The notes under the pieces were generated by a model that searched no databases, was not told the origin of the DNA, and worked only from the letters and a program-made list of their open reading frames with translations. A program made the position numbers and the translations under genes. DNA of 64,000 nt. Origin: Acanthopleura granulata. Its lineage: Eukaryota > Mollusca > Polyplacophora > Chitonida > Chitonidae. The stretch covers positions 6,419,245 to 6,483,244 of the forward strand of contig JABBOT010000007.1 of assembly GCA_016165875.1 (NCBI GenBank). Direction: 5' to 3'. Positions 11,604 to 24,700 of the stretch are shown piece after piece; position 1 is the stretch's first letter, and the number at the start of each line of letters is the position of its first letter.

Positions 11604-14200
11604 ACATGCACCCCAACCCCTCCTCACACTCCCCACTTCCCCTCACTTAGGTGGGTACTTCAAATCCAGGTCCTGTCTGTTCAGCTCTTGTCATTGTGTA
11701 ATCAGAGTGAGGGGGAAGGAGGGGTCCAGGATCTGTTGACATGTAGTGATTGCATAGGGCAGGTTCTCCTCCTCCAGTAATGCTGGCTGCTGTCATAAAG
11801 GTGAAAACACAAAAGGCGAAAGTAAAAAATGTTTTTCATTCTGTTGTGTTAACTTTTGAATCCTATACATATACGTTATGTTGGACCATTGACAATCCAA
11901 GTGATGTATTGCCAATCTGTGGAACTTCATGATCTGTTTCATATGTTGAGATGATCAAGTTGTGAAGAATTTAGCAGTACCCTTTCTTGCGCACAAAACG
12001 TGCATAACACTATATTGTGTAGTACTGCTAAACATAAGCCTGTTCACTGTTCTCTGAGTGTTCTCTGAGTGTTCTCTGAGAAAACCCAGAGTTTTCTCAA
12101 GACGGCTAGGTTTATTCTACTGACAGTACTACAAAGCTAACAGTAGTACCATTTTGGTTACATATTCTGTACTTTTTCCATTCTGGCACATCGGTGTGGC
12201 TTTGCTTCTCATGGCATTGCTCACTCCCTGGTGTACTCTTAACACTCTCATTTCCTCTACCCATTATCCTGTTATGTTACAGTGAAAAAATCCTAGATTC
12301 GAATAATTAAATTTAATTGCTAATTAACCGTTCTATATGCATGAGAAAGACTATGTGGTGCTTGGTTTCATGAAATGCACCTGATGTTAAGTGGCCCTTA
12401 GCAAAGTGCACTTTGTCATTTGTTATCATCAGGGTTAAGGGTATGCCATGACACCAAGACCTGATATGGCTTTTGGAATGAAAAGAATACAAAATCTTGT
12501 AGATCGACCTGTAGACTTTACCACAATGGAAAGGCATAGAACGTCAAAACTTATCATTATGACATCTCAGTTTTTTTTTGGAGTTTCTGTGCAATGTTCG
12601 CATGATGCTAATACACAGTTTGTTGAATATAATAGTGTCAACTGGTAACTTTGTTTGGCCAGGGATGTGATTGGAGTAGATTGTAAGATGATTATGGGCA
12701 GTTAGAGCAGTTATGTCTCTCTCTATTTACAGATTGTTCACTGCTTTACATGTATGTGTAAGAGGATTTATACGACGTCCACGACACTGGGACATGACAA
12801 AAGCCTGTGCCATCAGTTATTTCTAATTCATTTTAAGACTTGTTCATCCATTACAACAGGTTTGTAATTTGGATAACATTTGTACCTGTATGTGACATGA
12901 CCATTGTCAACTATATAAATCCTCACCATCATTATTTAATTTTTAGATGTATTCTTAATGTATTTGCTCAATGGAGTCAATCCACCAAATCTTCATATAT
13001 TTTTTTTTCCACAGTTTGTATACTTGCACATCTCTTGAGGTCTGCTATGTGTTAAACTTGTTGTATGGCTAGGATATCCAAATGTATATTATAAAAATTT
13101 TCAGCTTGGATTTGAAGTCTTCTACTTGAGAAAATATACAGTGGGTGGTTAATTCATGAAAAGGAAAAAAGTATTTTATACATTGCTCAAAAATTCATGC
13201 AAAATGAGAAAGAATTGAAATATTTTCTGTTTTTGTTGTATATTAATTTTTTTATTTATATTTTTTTGTGAGTCCGTTGATCTTTTTTAATATCTTTTAA
13301 TTTTACATCGGAGTTTTGGCGTTAAATGGATGTTGGCTAATTGGAAAATCAGAGGGATATATGGTATGTTTTATGCATAATGCACAGAAAATGTCTCTCT
13401 GTCAGTGCTCTGTAGGATGGCTAAATGAAAAAAAAATATCTTACTAGGTTTGGGATTTGATCTCTGTAGCCATCCTTTCGTTTATAATGGCATTTAACAT
13501 AGATGTACATCCGTTGCGGCCAATTGGAATCCAACAGTGACAGCAGTGTGTATCAGATAATTGTGTTCAGAAGGAGTAACAAACAGCTTGATTTTGTGTT
13601 GTAGGGATAGTATAAATATATGTTCAAGATGTCCATTCCCATTATTTTATAGATATATATCATTTGTTATCATTCTTTTATAGCGCTTACTCATCTGTTT
13701 TATTGTTTTACCCTTGGATACTGGTATCCTAGTACTTCTTGCTCCCATTGTTGTATGTATTATTACCCTTCATTTCTACTTGTCTTTGTGTTTATATTAA
13801 AGATGAAGAGCCTTGAGATGTGGATTAGCCATCATGGCCATACTTCATTGAGTTAAATTTTTCTTCAGTCTTTGCTAAAGCAAGGAAGGATGAAAAAAAA
13901 AAAGCAAAAAATAAAACAAACATAAGACAAGCACAAAATAAATTTATATGCAGTATGTTTTAAGTCAACTATCTGCTTTTTTGCCTCAAACATAATTATG
14001 TGTGTTCATTGATGCTCAGAAGTTTTTGTTTATGTAAGTAAAGTTTAATATTTCATCAAGTATTAAATTCAAGAAAATATAGACTTCACACATAAATCAT
14101 AAATGTACCGTAATCTTTTACTACAAGTACATGTGGTGTTTACATTGTTTTTAACATGGTTTTCAAATGTTAAAAAACACTGATATGTTGTTCTTGTGAT
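11604..14200 (+). other. probable 3' untranslated region of the PGAP6-like gene and flank
   Basis: AT-rich with no exon-like frame. A possible poly(A) signal AATAAA lies at 13910-13915; another AATAAA at 17220 is followed by a GT-rich stretch (GTCAGTGTCGG). If the distal one is used, the 14.2 and 16.0 kb minisatellites would be in the transcript. A triple direct repeat of GTTCTCTGAGT lies at about 12050-12082. Confidence 0.35.
13910..13915 (+). promoter_or_regulatory. candidate poly(A) signal
   Basis: AATAAA about 2.3 kb after the PGAP6-like stop codon, in an A-rich run. Common by chance in such AT-rich DNA. Confidence 0.25.
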
Positions 14201-14211
14201 GTCCACATAAA

Positions 14212-14955
14212 CATACATGTTCATCCACAAACCCCAAAACACCAATATGACCAAGTCTCACTGCACGTGTACATCCACAAGCCCTGCTTCAAGGCTCACT
14301 GTACATGTACATCCACAAGCCCTGCTTCAAGGCTCAGTGTACATGTTCATCCACAAACCCCAATTCATCAAGCCTCACTGTACATGTACATCCACAAACC
14401 CCAATTCATCAAGCCTCACTGTACATGTACATCCACAAACCCCAATTCATCAAGCCCTGACTGTACATGTACATCCACAAACACCGATTCATCAAGGCTC
14501 GCTGTACATGTACATCCACAAACCCCACTTCATCATTGCTCGCTGTACATGTATATCTACAAACCCCACTTCATCATTGCTCGCTGTACATGTATATCTA
14601 CAAACCCCACTTCATCATTGCTTGCTGTACATGTATATCTACAAACCCCACTTCATCATTGCTCGCTGTACATGTATATCTACAAACCCCACTTCATCAT
14701 TGCTCGTTGTACATGTACATCCACAAACCCCACTTCATCATTGCTCGTTGTACATGTACATCCACAAACCCCACTTCATCATTGCTCGCTGTACATGTAC
14801 ATCCACAAACCCCACTTCATCATTGCTCGCTGTACATGTATATCTACAAACCCCACTTCATCATTGCTTGCTGTACATGTATATCCACAAACCCCACTTC
14901 ATCAAATCTCACTGCACGTGTACACATGCAAACCTCAATTCCTCAAGGCTCACTG
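14212..14955 (+). repeat. minisatellite, 41-bp unit, about 18 copies
   Basis: Core CTGTACATGTACATCCACAA, then ACCCCACTTCATCATTGCTC. The unit contains the palindrome TGTACATGTACA. 41 is not a multiple of three and the unit lacks stops in all three + frames, so each frame is open for 170-276 codons with the same 41-residue period (HVHPQT, MYIHKP, CTCTSTN). I read this as non-coding. Confidence 0.95.
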
Positions 14956-14959
14956 CGAA

Positions 14960-16010
14960 CTTTGAGGTATTTGTTATGTCTGTATCATTAAGATGTCAAT
15001 CTAATGACACATCTGATACTCTGTATTATCATTGGCCTATTTTTTAATCAAAGGCCATGAAAAAAAAAAAAAAAAAAAATAAGTGTTTGATTCAATCTCT
15101 ATCACACTCATACCATTATATTTTAAAAACATTATAAATTATAATAGATAAATAATAATATTTACACTCCACTAATATGAAGCTACATTGTTGGTAGTTA
15201 GCATTATCATTGCTGGCTCATATTTTGTGGCATTTCTTTCCTGTAAGTCAGCATTCATAATGATTTTGAACTATGTAGTTCAGTTGTTCCTCTCGGCTAC
15301 ATTTCATATCAACAACCAAAGACGTACAGCTTAGATACATTTAACCTGGAAGTTTTCATCGGTGTTTCCAATAAACAGGAGAAGGCCAAAGATATGTACA
15401 TGTTTGTAATAGGTATATACCATTACATGTTAGTTCCCTGAATGAACACACTAAAGATGTAATGTTATATGCCTCCACATTTGGGTTTTTGTTCACCTGA
15501 TATCCCAAAACGCATCTGCCAAAGACATGTACATGGTTACATACATTTAACACTTATAAGTGTCTGCCTTCATGTGTTATTTTTCTCCCCAGCTTGTATT
15601 AAAATGGGTCTCTATGTAATAGGCCAAAATGGATCAACCAAAAATAATAATGGGTATATGTATGCACATGTAATAGGTGTCTATAGTTATTTGGCTTCAC
15701 CTGTGATATCTGTTGATACATCAGTGATATGTACCATATTTAGTAGGCTCTACTTCTTGATCCGTGTTCTGTTATTTTCTTTTATGTATGATTGTTAAAT
15801 GGGCTTTCCAAAGATATACATGTGAGAGATGCTTACATTTATTTTTATTTTCACCTGTGATTGATGTGTATGTAATGTGAGAAATCATTTTGCAAGAGCC
15901 TGTTAAATCAGATATCAACCGTAATACCCCAGTAATGTGCTGTATATAAATACTTATGAGATCTCAAAATTCAGGGCTATGATAAATGGAGTAACTGTGT
16001 TATCATGAGT
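14960..16010. other. AT-rich spacer between two minisatellites
   Basis: A 20-base poly-A run at about 15060 and repeated words like ACATGTACATG; no gene or known repeat recognised. Confidence 0.4.
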
Positions 16011-16510
16011 AACTGTGTTATCATCACAGTGACACTGGACTGGTATCACAGTGACACTGAGCTGGTATCACAGTGACACATTGGATTGGTAAACACAGTG
16101 GCACTTTAGGCTCACAGTGACACATGGACTGGTACCATAGTGACACATTAGGCTGGTACCAGTGGCACACTAGGCTGGTATCACAGTGACACATCAGAGT
16201 GGTAACCCAGTGGCACTTTAGGCTCATAGTGATGCATTGGTCTGGTATCACAGTGACACACTGGGATGGTATCACAGTGACACACTGGGCTGGTATCACA
16301 GTGACACATTGGAGTGGAATTACACAGTGGCACTTTAGGCTCAGAATTGACATACAGAACTGGCGTCATAGTGACACACTGAGCTGGTGTCAGTGACACA
16401 CTAGTCTGGTTTTGCAGTGATACTTTGGGCTGGTATCACAGTGACACATTAGGCAGGTATCAAAGTGACACACTGGGATGGTACTGAATCAGAGTGACAC
16501 GTTTCATTAA
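16010..16510 (+). repeat. minisatellite, about 24-bp unit (GGTATCACAGTGACACA)
   Basis: About twenty units of CTGGTATCACAGTGACACAC-TGGG, with longer variants holding CAGTGGCACTTTAGGCTCA roughly every 120 bp. Open frames on both strands are artefacts. Confidence 0.93.
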
Positions 16511-16514
16511 TGGT

Positions 16515-18690
16515 AGCACAGGAAAATGTGTGCTGTGTTATTGGATTGGTTTATACCCTTGTTGTAACTATGTAAGACTCGACACTAGGAATTATCATTG
16601 TCAAATTATTCATCGCTTACTGTAATGCCCCATGGTACAAAGTACACAAGAATTCATGTGTAAAAGCTTTTCCACGTCTTGTTCAAGTTTGCATATTTAT
16701 CAAGAGATCTATACAGCTGTTATGTGTCTTATTTGACTGTGAAGTCTACTCTATAAACGAAAACTTGCTCTATGATTGTGGTGGCATAATATTTATGGTG
16801 GAAAAATGTATAAACTGGTTTGTCAGGGATTTCAGTGTAATAGGTGAAATTATCTTATTGCTTTAACATTAGCCTGACTCAAAGCATTTGTCTTCATATA
16901 CATTGCTTGTCCTGGCGTAATGGTTTTAATAGTAGACCAGCAGACAATTGTGTGAATAAATTTTATGTCAGATTTGACGGAATGCTGGATCTTCTTGGTG
17001 AGTTAAGGCATAATGTAAGTATGCAGCCTATCATACATTACTTGAAGTGGACTGATCAGTGCTATTTTACATGATGGGGTCATATGTTGTTACAATGTGA
17101 TGTTGTTTTATTACATGTTGTTACTGATTGTATTGGAGGGGGGGGGGGGGCACTTACCATAGTCAACATTTTAAATGGAGTATGTTTTGTGTATATGTAT
17201 ATGAAACGATAACAAAGGAAATAAAACAGAAAACAAAATTGTCAGTGTCGGTACTTTATTTTGTGCCCATCTGTTGAAATGTGTTGCAATGCCATGTCAC
17301 AACTAGCCATTATAGCTGGTATTGACAGGTGTTAAATTGCCACTGGTTAGAACCGTTTTTAATTTATTGCATAAAACAGCAACTTCTAGTGTTATGATGA
17401 ATACTGCATCTTGTATTTAGATTAATAAGAGTATGATCTTTAAAAAATGATGCATTTCTACTTCAACACCATTCCTTTATAGTCCAACTTCAGAATTTAC
17501 TATTGTTACAAAACGACATGAATTAGATTGTGCCTGTTTTTGAATTGTTGAACAGATGATCGATCAATCACACTCATGTAGTCGAAATTTTTCAGATTCG
17601 CTTTTGTTCATCATTCTGGGGAAGCCAACAAGGGGCTGTAACAGGTTAACAATTCATTGAATTACTGTTACCGAAAATTTCACATTTTTTTTTTTTCATT
17701 TAAAGTACTACAATTATATATGTATCTGTTGTTAATTAGTCAGATTATCCGTATATGTCACGCATGGGAGAGAAAAACAAAGTACAGCACCAATTAATAT
17801 CTCCACCTATTGCTAAAAATAAATTTTCAGCCCCACCTGTATCAGACAAACTGCAAAACTTTGATCTGATCTATCATACAGCAATGTCTGCATAAGCAAA
17901 ATGAAAAGGTGCCGCTAAACATGTCATGACTTCAACTGAACGAAAGTGTGCTGGGTGAATAAATTCGGAGCTTGACAAGTCACAGTCCTCTCGTCCAGTG
18001 GAATAATAGTTGTCCGAAAATGGCCACTAAAACAACCCTGATCGGTGCTATAGTATATTCATTTTATAATTATACATGCATGTGTATATGTGAATTGGGA
18101 TATTGGTATATGTAGGCGGCTTAACCTATACGACTAATAAGTTACACATTTTGGTCGATTCTGATATTCTTCAGTTAAGAAGAAGAACTACTGGGGCTGT
18201 CCACATTTCCCACAACATACATGATTCTTCAATTTTATTTTCATTTTTACAACCTCCGACATGTTAGAACTGAAAAAAAATTGTTTTGCCAGTAAAACAA
18301 TTTTTATTCGTGTGGCCTAGATTCTGATAGCGTAGGTGTACAGTGGACTTTCTTTTCAAGGTTCTAATTTTCAAGAGCGGTATACCAGTACAACAAGTCC
18401 AAATACATACGTAGCTTACATCAGTGTTAATACCGAGAAGTAATCTTTCAAAGCAGATCAGTGGCGGGTATTTCAAATCCTGTGTTTACAACAAATGGCA
18501 ATGACTTAGCAGTTTCTGGGACACCAGAGGGCGCTGTGACATCACTGCATATCCGGCTGCATAGCGAATTGGTTGTCGAAGTGACTGACAAAGTATAAGT
18601 GCTAGTTGACCGATCATTATAACATTAGCAAGTCAGAAGTAGCGTAGAGCGTGGGCAGCCTAAGCTGATTTTTTTACCCAGGTTTATTCA
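16515..18690. other. spacer and probable thioredoxin promoter
   Basis: AT-rich to about 18480 with a poly-G run near 17138. The last 200 bases before the thioredoxin ATG are richer in GC and hold GAGGGCGCTGTGACATCAC. No convincing TATA box at a fixed distance. No other gene seen. Confidence 0.35.
17220..17225 (+). promoter_or_regulatory. candidate distal poly(A) signal
   Basis: AATAAA followed within about 20 bases by GT-rich sequence, the usual arrangement of a cleavage site. It is 5.6 kb after the stop codon and 1.5 kb before the thioredoxin start, so it could end a long PGAP6-like transcript. Confidence 0.3.
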
Positions 18691-18692
18691 CC

Positions 18693-18716
18693 ATGGTCAA
18701 AAAAGTTGGAACCAAG
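18693..18716 (+). CDS. TXN: thioredoxin exon 1
   Basis: Encodes MVKKVGTK from ATG at 18693 in CACCATGG context. The donor GTAAGT follows 18716. The first strand and start fit the usual thioredoxin N-terminus. Confidence 0.92.
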
Positions 18717-21700
18717 GTAAGTACCGTCACAGTAGAGCACACTCATGTTGCTTACGCAGTTGGAGCTACACACGTGCTTTGACGTCACTACGACAGAATA
18801 CTTGTGGTAACTCATTTTGTTATTAGAACAAAGGAGTCTGTACATCATAATCACAAAGTAATTTTCTTGTCCATCTTTAATTAAATTTATTTATGTTTAA
18901 TATTTACTTTATGTAATGTATACTGTATCTCAACACCAGTCCGAGGTTGCTCAGATGTTGGAATTTGCATTAGAAATTATGGGGTCAACAGCGACATTCA
19001 AATTCCGTATTTGACACCTGCGCCATGCTCACCCATGCGGCGATACGGTCAGACTTTCACACCGGCCGTCTGCTCCCGAGAATCAAGCCAAACATCTGAG
19101 CCTAAAATATAATAAAACTGAAACATATACATATGTGGGATTTGTAAAGAATAGGTTGAGCTATTGTTCGTCGCAAACCCACTTTTCCAGTGTTCATTGA
19201 GAAAAGGATATTTTTGAATGAATTGACATCACCCTACCAGGTGACATCACCCTCATCCTTACTACTGCCAAATATGTAGCTCTAGTAGGCTTAACCATAG
19301 ATCATCATCTATTGAGACTAAGCCCTAGATCCTTCCTACTGCCTGCAGCCGTATTTTACCAACATACCGTGCTGTCCCTCTCAGTTTCATATTGGCATCA
19401 ATGAAACATTCATTTCTGTAGACCCACATGTCTAAGATGTTCGTTGTCCCATGTTGTTCGGTCGCTCAGCCTGTAGTGAATACACAAGGGTACAAAACTC
19501 CTCAAAGGTAGATCCATTTCAAAAGTCATTTGTGCCAGACTGGGCATGTTGATAACTATGTCATCGTTTCGGGGGCCCGCTTTGGTGGTGTTGTTTACTG
19601 CTGAGTCACAGTCAGTAAAGTCTATCCAGAACCGAGTACTCAACGAGCGGGTGTCCGAGTCTCAGTCATTAAAGTCTCCCGACTGGCAGGCCTCCAAAAA
19701 CAATGACATAGTTATCAACATGGCCAGTCTGGCGCGGTGACTTTTGAAGTGGATCAACCATCGAGGAGTTCTGTACCCGTTTAGTAGAGACTGTGCAACC
19801 GGACAACACAGGACAACGATCAACATCAAACTGAGAGGGACAGCATGGGATGTTGGTAAAATATGGCTGCAGGTAGTAGAAAGGATCTAGGGCCTAGCCT
19901 CTACAGATAATACCCCATGGATAAGCCCATTAGAGCTAGTATATATGACTACAGTGTATGCAAGCCAAACCTTTTCCTCACAATGTCACACCGTGACCAC
20001 TGAATTTTGGAATTCGTGGTGTTGAGCATCCGGGTACTGAGCAAGGAGCGGAGGTGATAAACATGCTGATTTTTCCCGATTTCTAAAGTGTAATGAACTG
20101 CAGGTTGAAGGCTAGAGGGTAGGCTAGACAAATTCTGATTACCTTTCCAGAAAAATTTGTTGTCTGGAAGCTTTATTTTTCATTTTTTGTGGTAAAACTA
20201 ATTCAAGGCCTATCATGCCTGGGTTAAATGTTTGTTTTCGCCTTGCCTGGTGTAGTCAGGTTACCAAAAGCAGTGCTGTTGATAGGCTCACAACTGCTAT
20301 GACTTCACTGCAAAAACTACGAATAAAAGCAGTGCAAAGTTTCTTACAGTGTTGCTACTCTGTATTCCTGATAGTTAGTATCTGTATATTAGTGGCCTTT
20401 TAAAACCCCCAAGCAAGAGACAGCCGATCTTCATTTTATCAAGTCAGACGCTTCGCCTATAACTTTGTTTTCTGTCCGGATCCAGCAGGCAGAAATAACT
20501 GATCCACTTGACTGAGTAGCTGATCAATATTAATGTAAATATGTTATGCAATTAAATAGGAGTTCTCCTCGTTGATGGACAGCAGTAACAAAGCCACATG
20601 TTTTCACACACACAACTGATGGGAGTTACAATCTTAGAAACACAAGAGCTTTCCTCTAACGATGGGGACTAAACCACAATAAACAGATAGATGCTGGCAT
20701 GCTGTCATATTTAGACGTGGTGAGAACATACTTCATGAAGCGTTTGATCATGGCGATAGAGCAGTATGACACTGCTTGATCATTCAACAAATCAACCTGT
20801 GATCAAAGAGGTAAGACGAGAGCGAGACAGGCCAGACTGAGTTAACCGCTATTCCTCTGTACTTTGAATTAAATGTTCTATGCATGATACCGTGCTGGGG
20901 AATAGGCACATGTCTCAGTCAACTTATAATGTTCGCCCGCCATGTGCTTAAGGGCTTTCAGTGTATATTATTCACCGATCTGAAATGTACTACGTACGTA
21001 AATTCTTTGCCAACCCCAGCAGGCAAGTATCCGTTTGGATACTGAACACGGCTTTTCAGTTTTTGGCTGGAGTGTATTCTCCTAGGCGATTGATCAAGGT
21101 AGAAAACGAAGTCATAAACACATAGCGATACACGGAGTGTCTGGCGTGATATAATGAATATGGAAACGCCTATTCACAACCCTTGTTAAAATCGTGTGGA
21201 GTACTATTTCACGAGTAATATATAGAGCATTAGCATTAGAGACTGTCTTCATACTTGTTGCCTCATAGCACCCTGAGATCTCAAAAACTGATTAACATCC
21301 CATGTTAGAATCATATGTGGGGTTGTCATTCAATAAGAGAAACTTTGCCCCTTCTGACTGAGGGAGGGCCCTGTTTGGCATACACCTGTTTCGGTGTACT
21401 TACGTGGCAGAAGCTCCTTTTTTGGCCCACACAACCCACAGTGTAAATGCAGCTGTCACATCTCCCTCCCCCAGCCTGAATCTGCGTCACATGTAGTAAT
21501 GCCAGTGTCGCGACCCACAAAATCCACATTGGAAAAGTGACTGTACCTCCCCAATGTACCTCTGGGTTTCCGCAGTTTCCTCCCAGGCCATCACTAAAAA
21601 CATGTTTGTTGCAGGTAAACCTGACTTAATCTTCAAGAAGAAATCGAACTAAAGTTTTTATTACGCTTTCGAGAGAATTTCTTTCTTTATTTTACTCTCC

Positions 21701-24700
21701 ACCTTAATTTCTTTAAAACCCTGATCTATATTAGTAGTAGGAGTAAAGAAAAAATATTTCCCTACCAACTGACCCAATGATTTTTAATACCAGTTGTTGT
21801 GTTACCCACAACACAGAATTTTTTAAGGACGGTCCCACTGTGAGGCTGGCCACTGTCGTGTAAGTCAAATGTTGTTGAGTATGGTATAGAACACTGATCA
21901 AACAAATAAGTTAAAGGTTTGACACTATGTTACAGGAGGAGTTCGAAGGCCATCTGAAAAATGCTGGAGACAAGTTGGTCATTGTAGATTTCTTTGCCAC
22001 ATGGTGTGGACCATGCAAAACCATTGCCCCTAAGTTGTTGGTAAGTGTCGTGGCTTAATTAGGTAAGCTATCATTTAAACAAACTTTTGGTATATGTACC
22101 AGAGATTTTTGGAATAAAAATTGATCATCCAAAATGGAATATTTGCTATTGTTTTAGAATAACCCCAATAAAATTTTACCTTTCACAAAATAACAGCCTC
22201 ACCTATGCAGATGTGACCATTCACATCGGGTGACCAAGTTTTGTGCAACTTACAATGCCAATCACATGTTAACTCAAGATTTAACACTATAAATAGCACA
22301 GATATGAGTCTGATATTTTCTGCAAGGCAATAATTTGAGTTTTATGGTTGTGGTGGGGGGGGAGGTAGTGAGGGAGAGGAATAGAGAACATTTGATTTTA
22401 TTGGCGAATATGGAATTTTTGCCCCAAATCTCCAGTATAACCTCTTCAAAATTAATGAACTCTCACAAGCTAGAGATGTGCTGTTCATGGCCTGTAGTGA
22501 AAAGAAGCAAGCTGGCAACAACAACATAGGGTAAAGACTACAGTACTATGTGTAGCTGGCAGGAAGATTGTGCAAGACAAATTTAGATAGTTGTAAACTT
22601 GTGAGAAGTTTATACTATATATTTTTGTAAGGTCAGACATGAATGAATAAATATTTTGCCACAACGTCACAAAGTCATAAGGAGGAGTTGCATGACCAAG
22701 TGGGTTGGCACACTAGTGCAGTGTAATCTTTATGATCACAAGCCCAGCACTTGCTGGTTTCCTCTCCAGTCGTACGTGGGAAGGTAGCAACCTGCAGATG
22801 ACTGTGGGTTTTCCTCAAGTTTTTGTGACAATAGTCTACCATATAAGATATTTACTGTACATGTACTGTACAGTGTCCAGAACAAATACTTTTCAATGAC
22901 AAGATATGAGGAAAGTGTTTCAGAAACCAGTTCTTCATCCTGTAGTGTGTCATTGTGTCTGTTACACAGGGGTGGTCAGAAGAGGAATATAAAGATTTAT
23001 GCTTCCTGAAGGTAGATGTGGATGAATTGGATGTAAGTAACACACCTGTCTTGTTTTGTTTTTACTTGCCTCCTCCTGCCCCCTCTCTCCACACCCTCGT
23101 TTTTATATATAAGGTGATTCACACTTAATTCCTTGTTTTTCAAGTCCAGCACATGCTGGCTTCCTCTCCGGTTGTACGTGGGAAGGTCGTCCGGCAACCT
23201 GCAAATAACCATGGGTTTCCCAGAGCATATTCCCGGTTGTCCTCCCACCATAATGATGACCGCTGTCATATAGGTGTAGTATTTTGGGTTAAGGTGTAAA
23301 ACACCAATCAAATAAATTGGTTGTCATAAATTCTAACTGACAAATGATAATGAAAATTGTTCTACCACCTGCGCCAATTTCCCAAAATGTTATGATGGGA
23401 AACAAGGGATCAAGTGTCATAGGATTAAGAAGGAAGGATATAGGGAGTATATAGTGATTAGCCTGTAGGTCTGTATGTAGTATTCTAAAAAAAAAAAAAA
23501 AATTCTCAGCCCACATGTTCTCAAATTTCCAATTCCTAAATATCATATGTCCTGTGAATAAGGGGACATCAGAGTTTTACATCAATAAAGTTATGAACAA
23601 TCTTCAAAATGACAAAAATGAAGCCCTGACATTTTTAACATGGGCTTGTTTTAACCATTGAATTTGTAACAAATAATTCATTTTTCCTCGCATGGTTTGT
23701 CCATCTACTGAACAACATGCCCATGTCTCTCCTTTTTCAAGAAATGGGAGAGAAATGTAATTTTTATGCTTTCAGCAGTGCTAATATCTGCCCCCAAACT
23801 TAGAAGAAGTAGGGTATTTTTTGTTACTGGAACAGGCAGCTGAGTATGGTTTGGTGGGATGTTAATGGCTGATAAATAAAAAATTGTTTTGGTGCATGAA
23901 ATGAAACCTACTACACTTGTTTTTTGGTTACAGGATTTGGCTGCTGAGTATGAGGTGAACGCCATGCCAACATTTATTCTCTTCAAAAATGGGGCCAAAG
24001 TTGAGGTAATACACTGTCACACATTCCACTAGCTACAGTAAACCATATAGAACCTAATGTTTGGCCCAAAAGTGTTTTCTTTTTTTAGAGGCAAATGATT
24101 GTCATAAAACATTATTCTTGGTGCTGAAACTTACATTTTCCAGGGAGATGTCATCCTATCAACTAAATAAACCTCAAAGCACCTTTCTAAAATCAGTATA
24201 ACTTTCAAAGTCAGGAAAAACTCATGGAGGAAAGTTTAGGTCATTTAGAGTAACTTGGCAAAATGTAAACTTGTTTTTTTCCCCTTCTGTTGACAGTACA
24301 TAAATTAGCAGTCTCAGTAAATCGTGTATGATGAAGAGCAGCTTACTTGTACCCATATTCATGTAAAGGTATCATGTCAGAAACATGTGGAGCACAAAGA
24401 AAACCTAACATTTTATGAATGCTTTTAGTATCCCAAGTTATTGATTCCCTATAAACACGCATGCTAAGGTAAACACGGGATTAGCTTGTGAACATTCTCT
24501 GCAGTTACTCTCAAGTGAGAGTTAGTAGAATTTCCATAGATTTTATCAAACAATGTGGAAATCAGTTTTGTGTGAGACATTGAATATAAATGGCCATGTA
24601 CTACTTGTTTGTGATTATGAATGATTGAATGAATGATTGTGGTTTAGCGCCACTTCTGCAATTTTTCGGCCATATCGTGGCGAGAGAAAGCTAGAAAGCT

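Noticed and set aside
14217..15047. 276-codon open frame, possible His/Thr-rich protein
   Set aside because: It is a minisatellite open in three frames with the same period; no start context, signal or splice site.
16024..16399. Cys/Val-rich open frames on both strands
   Set aside because: Products of the 24-bp repeat.
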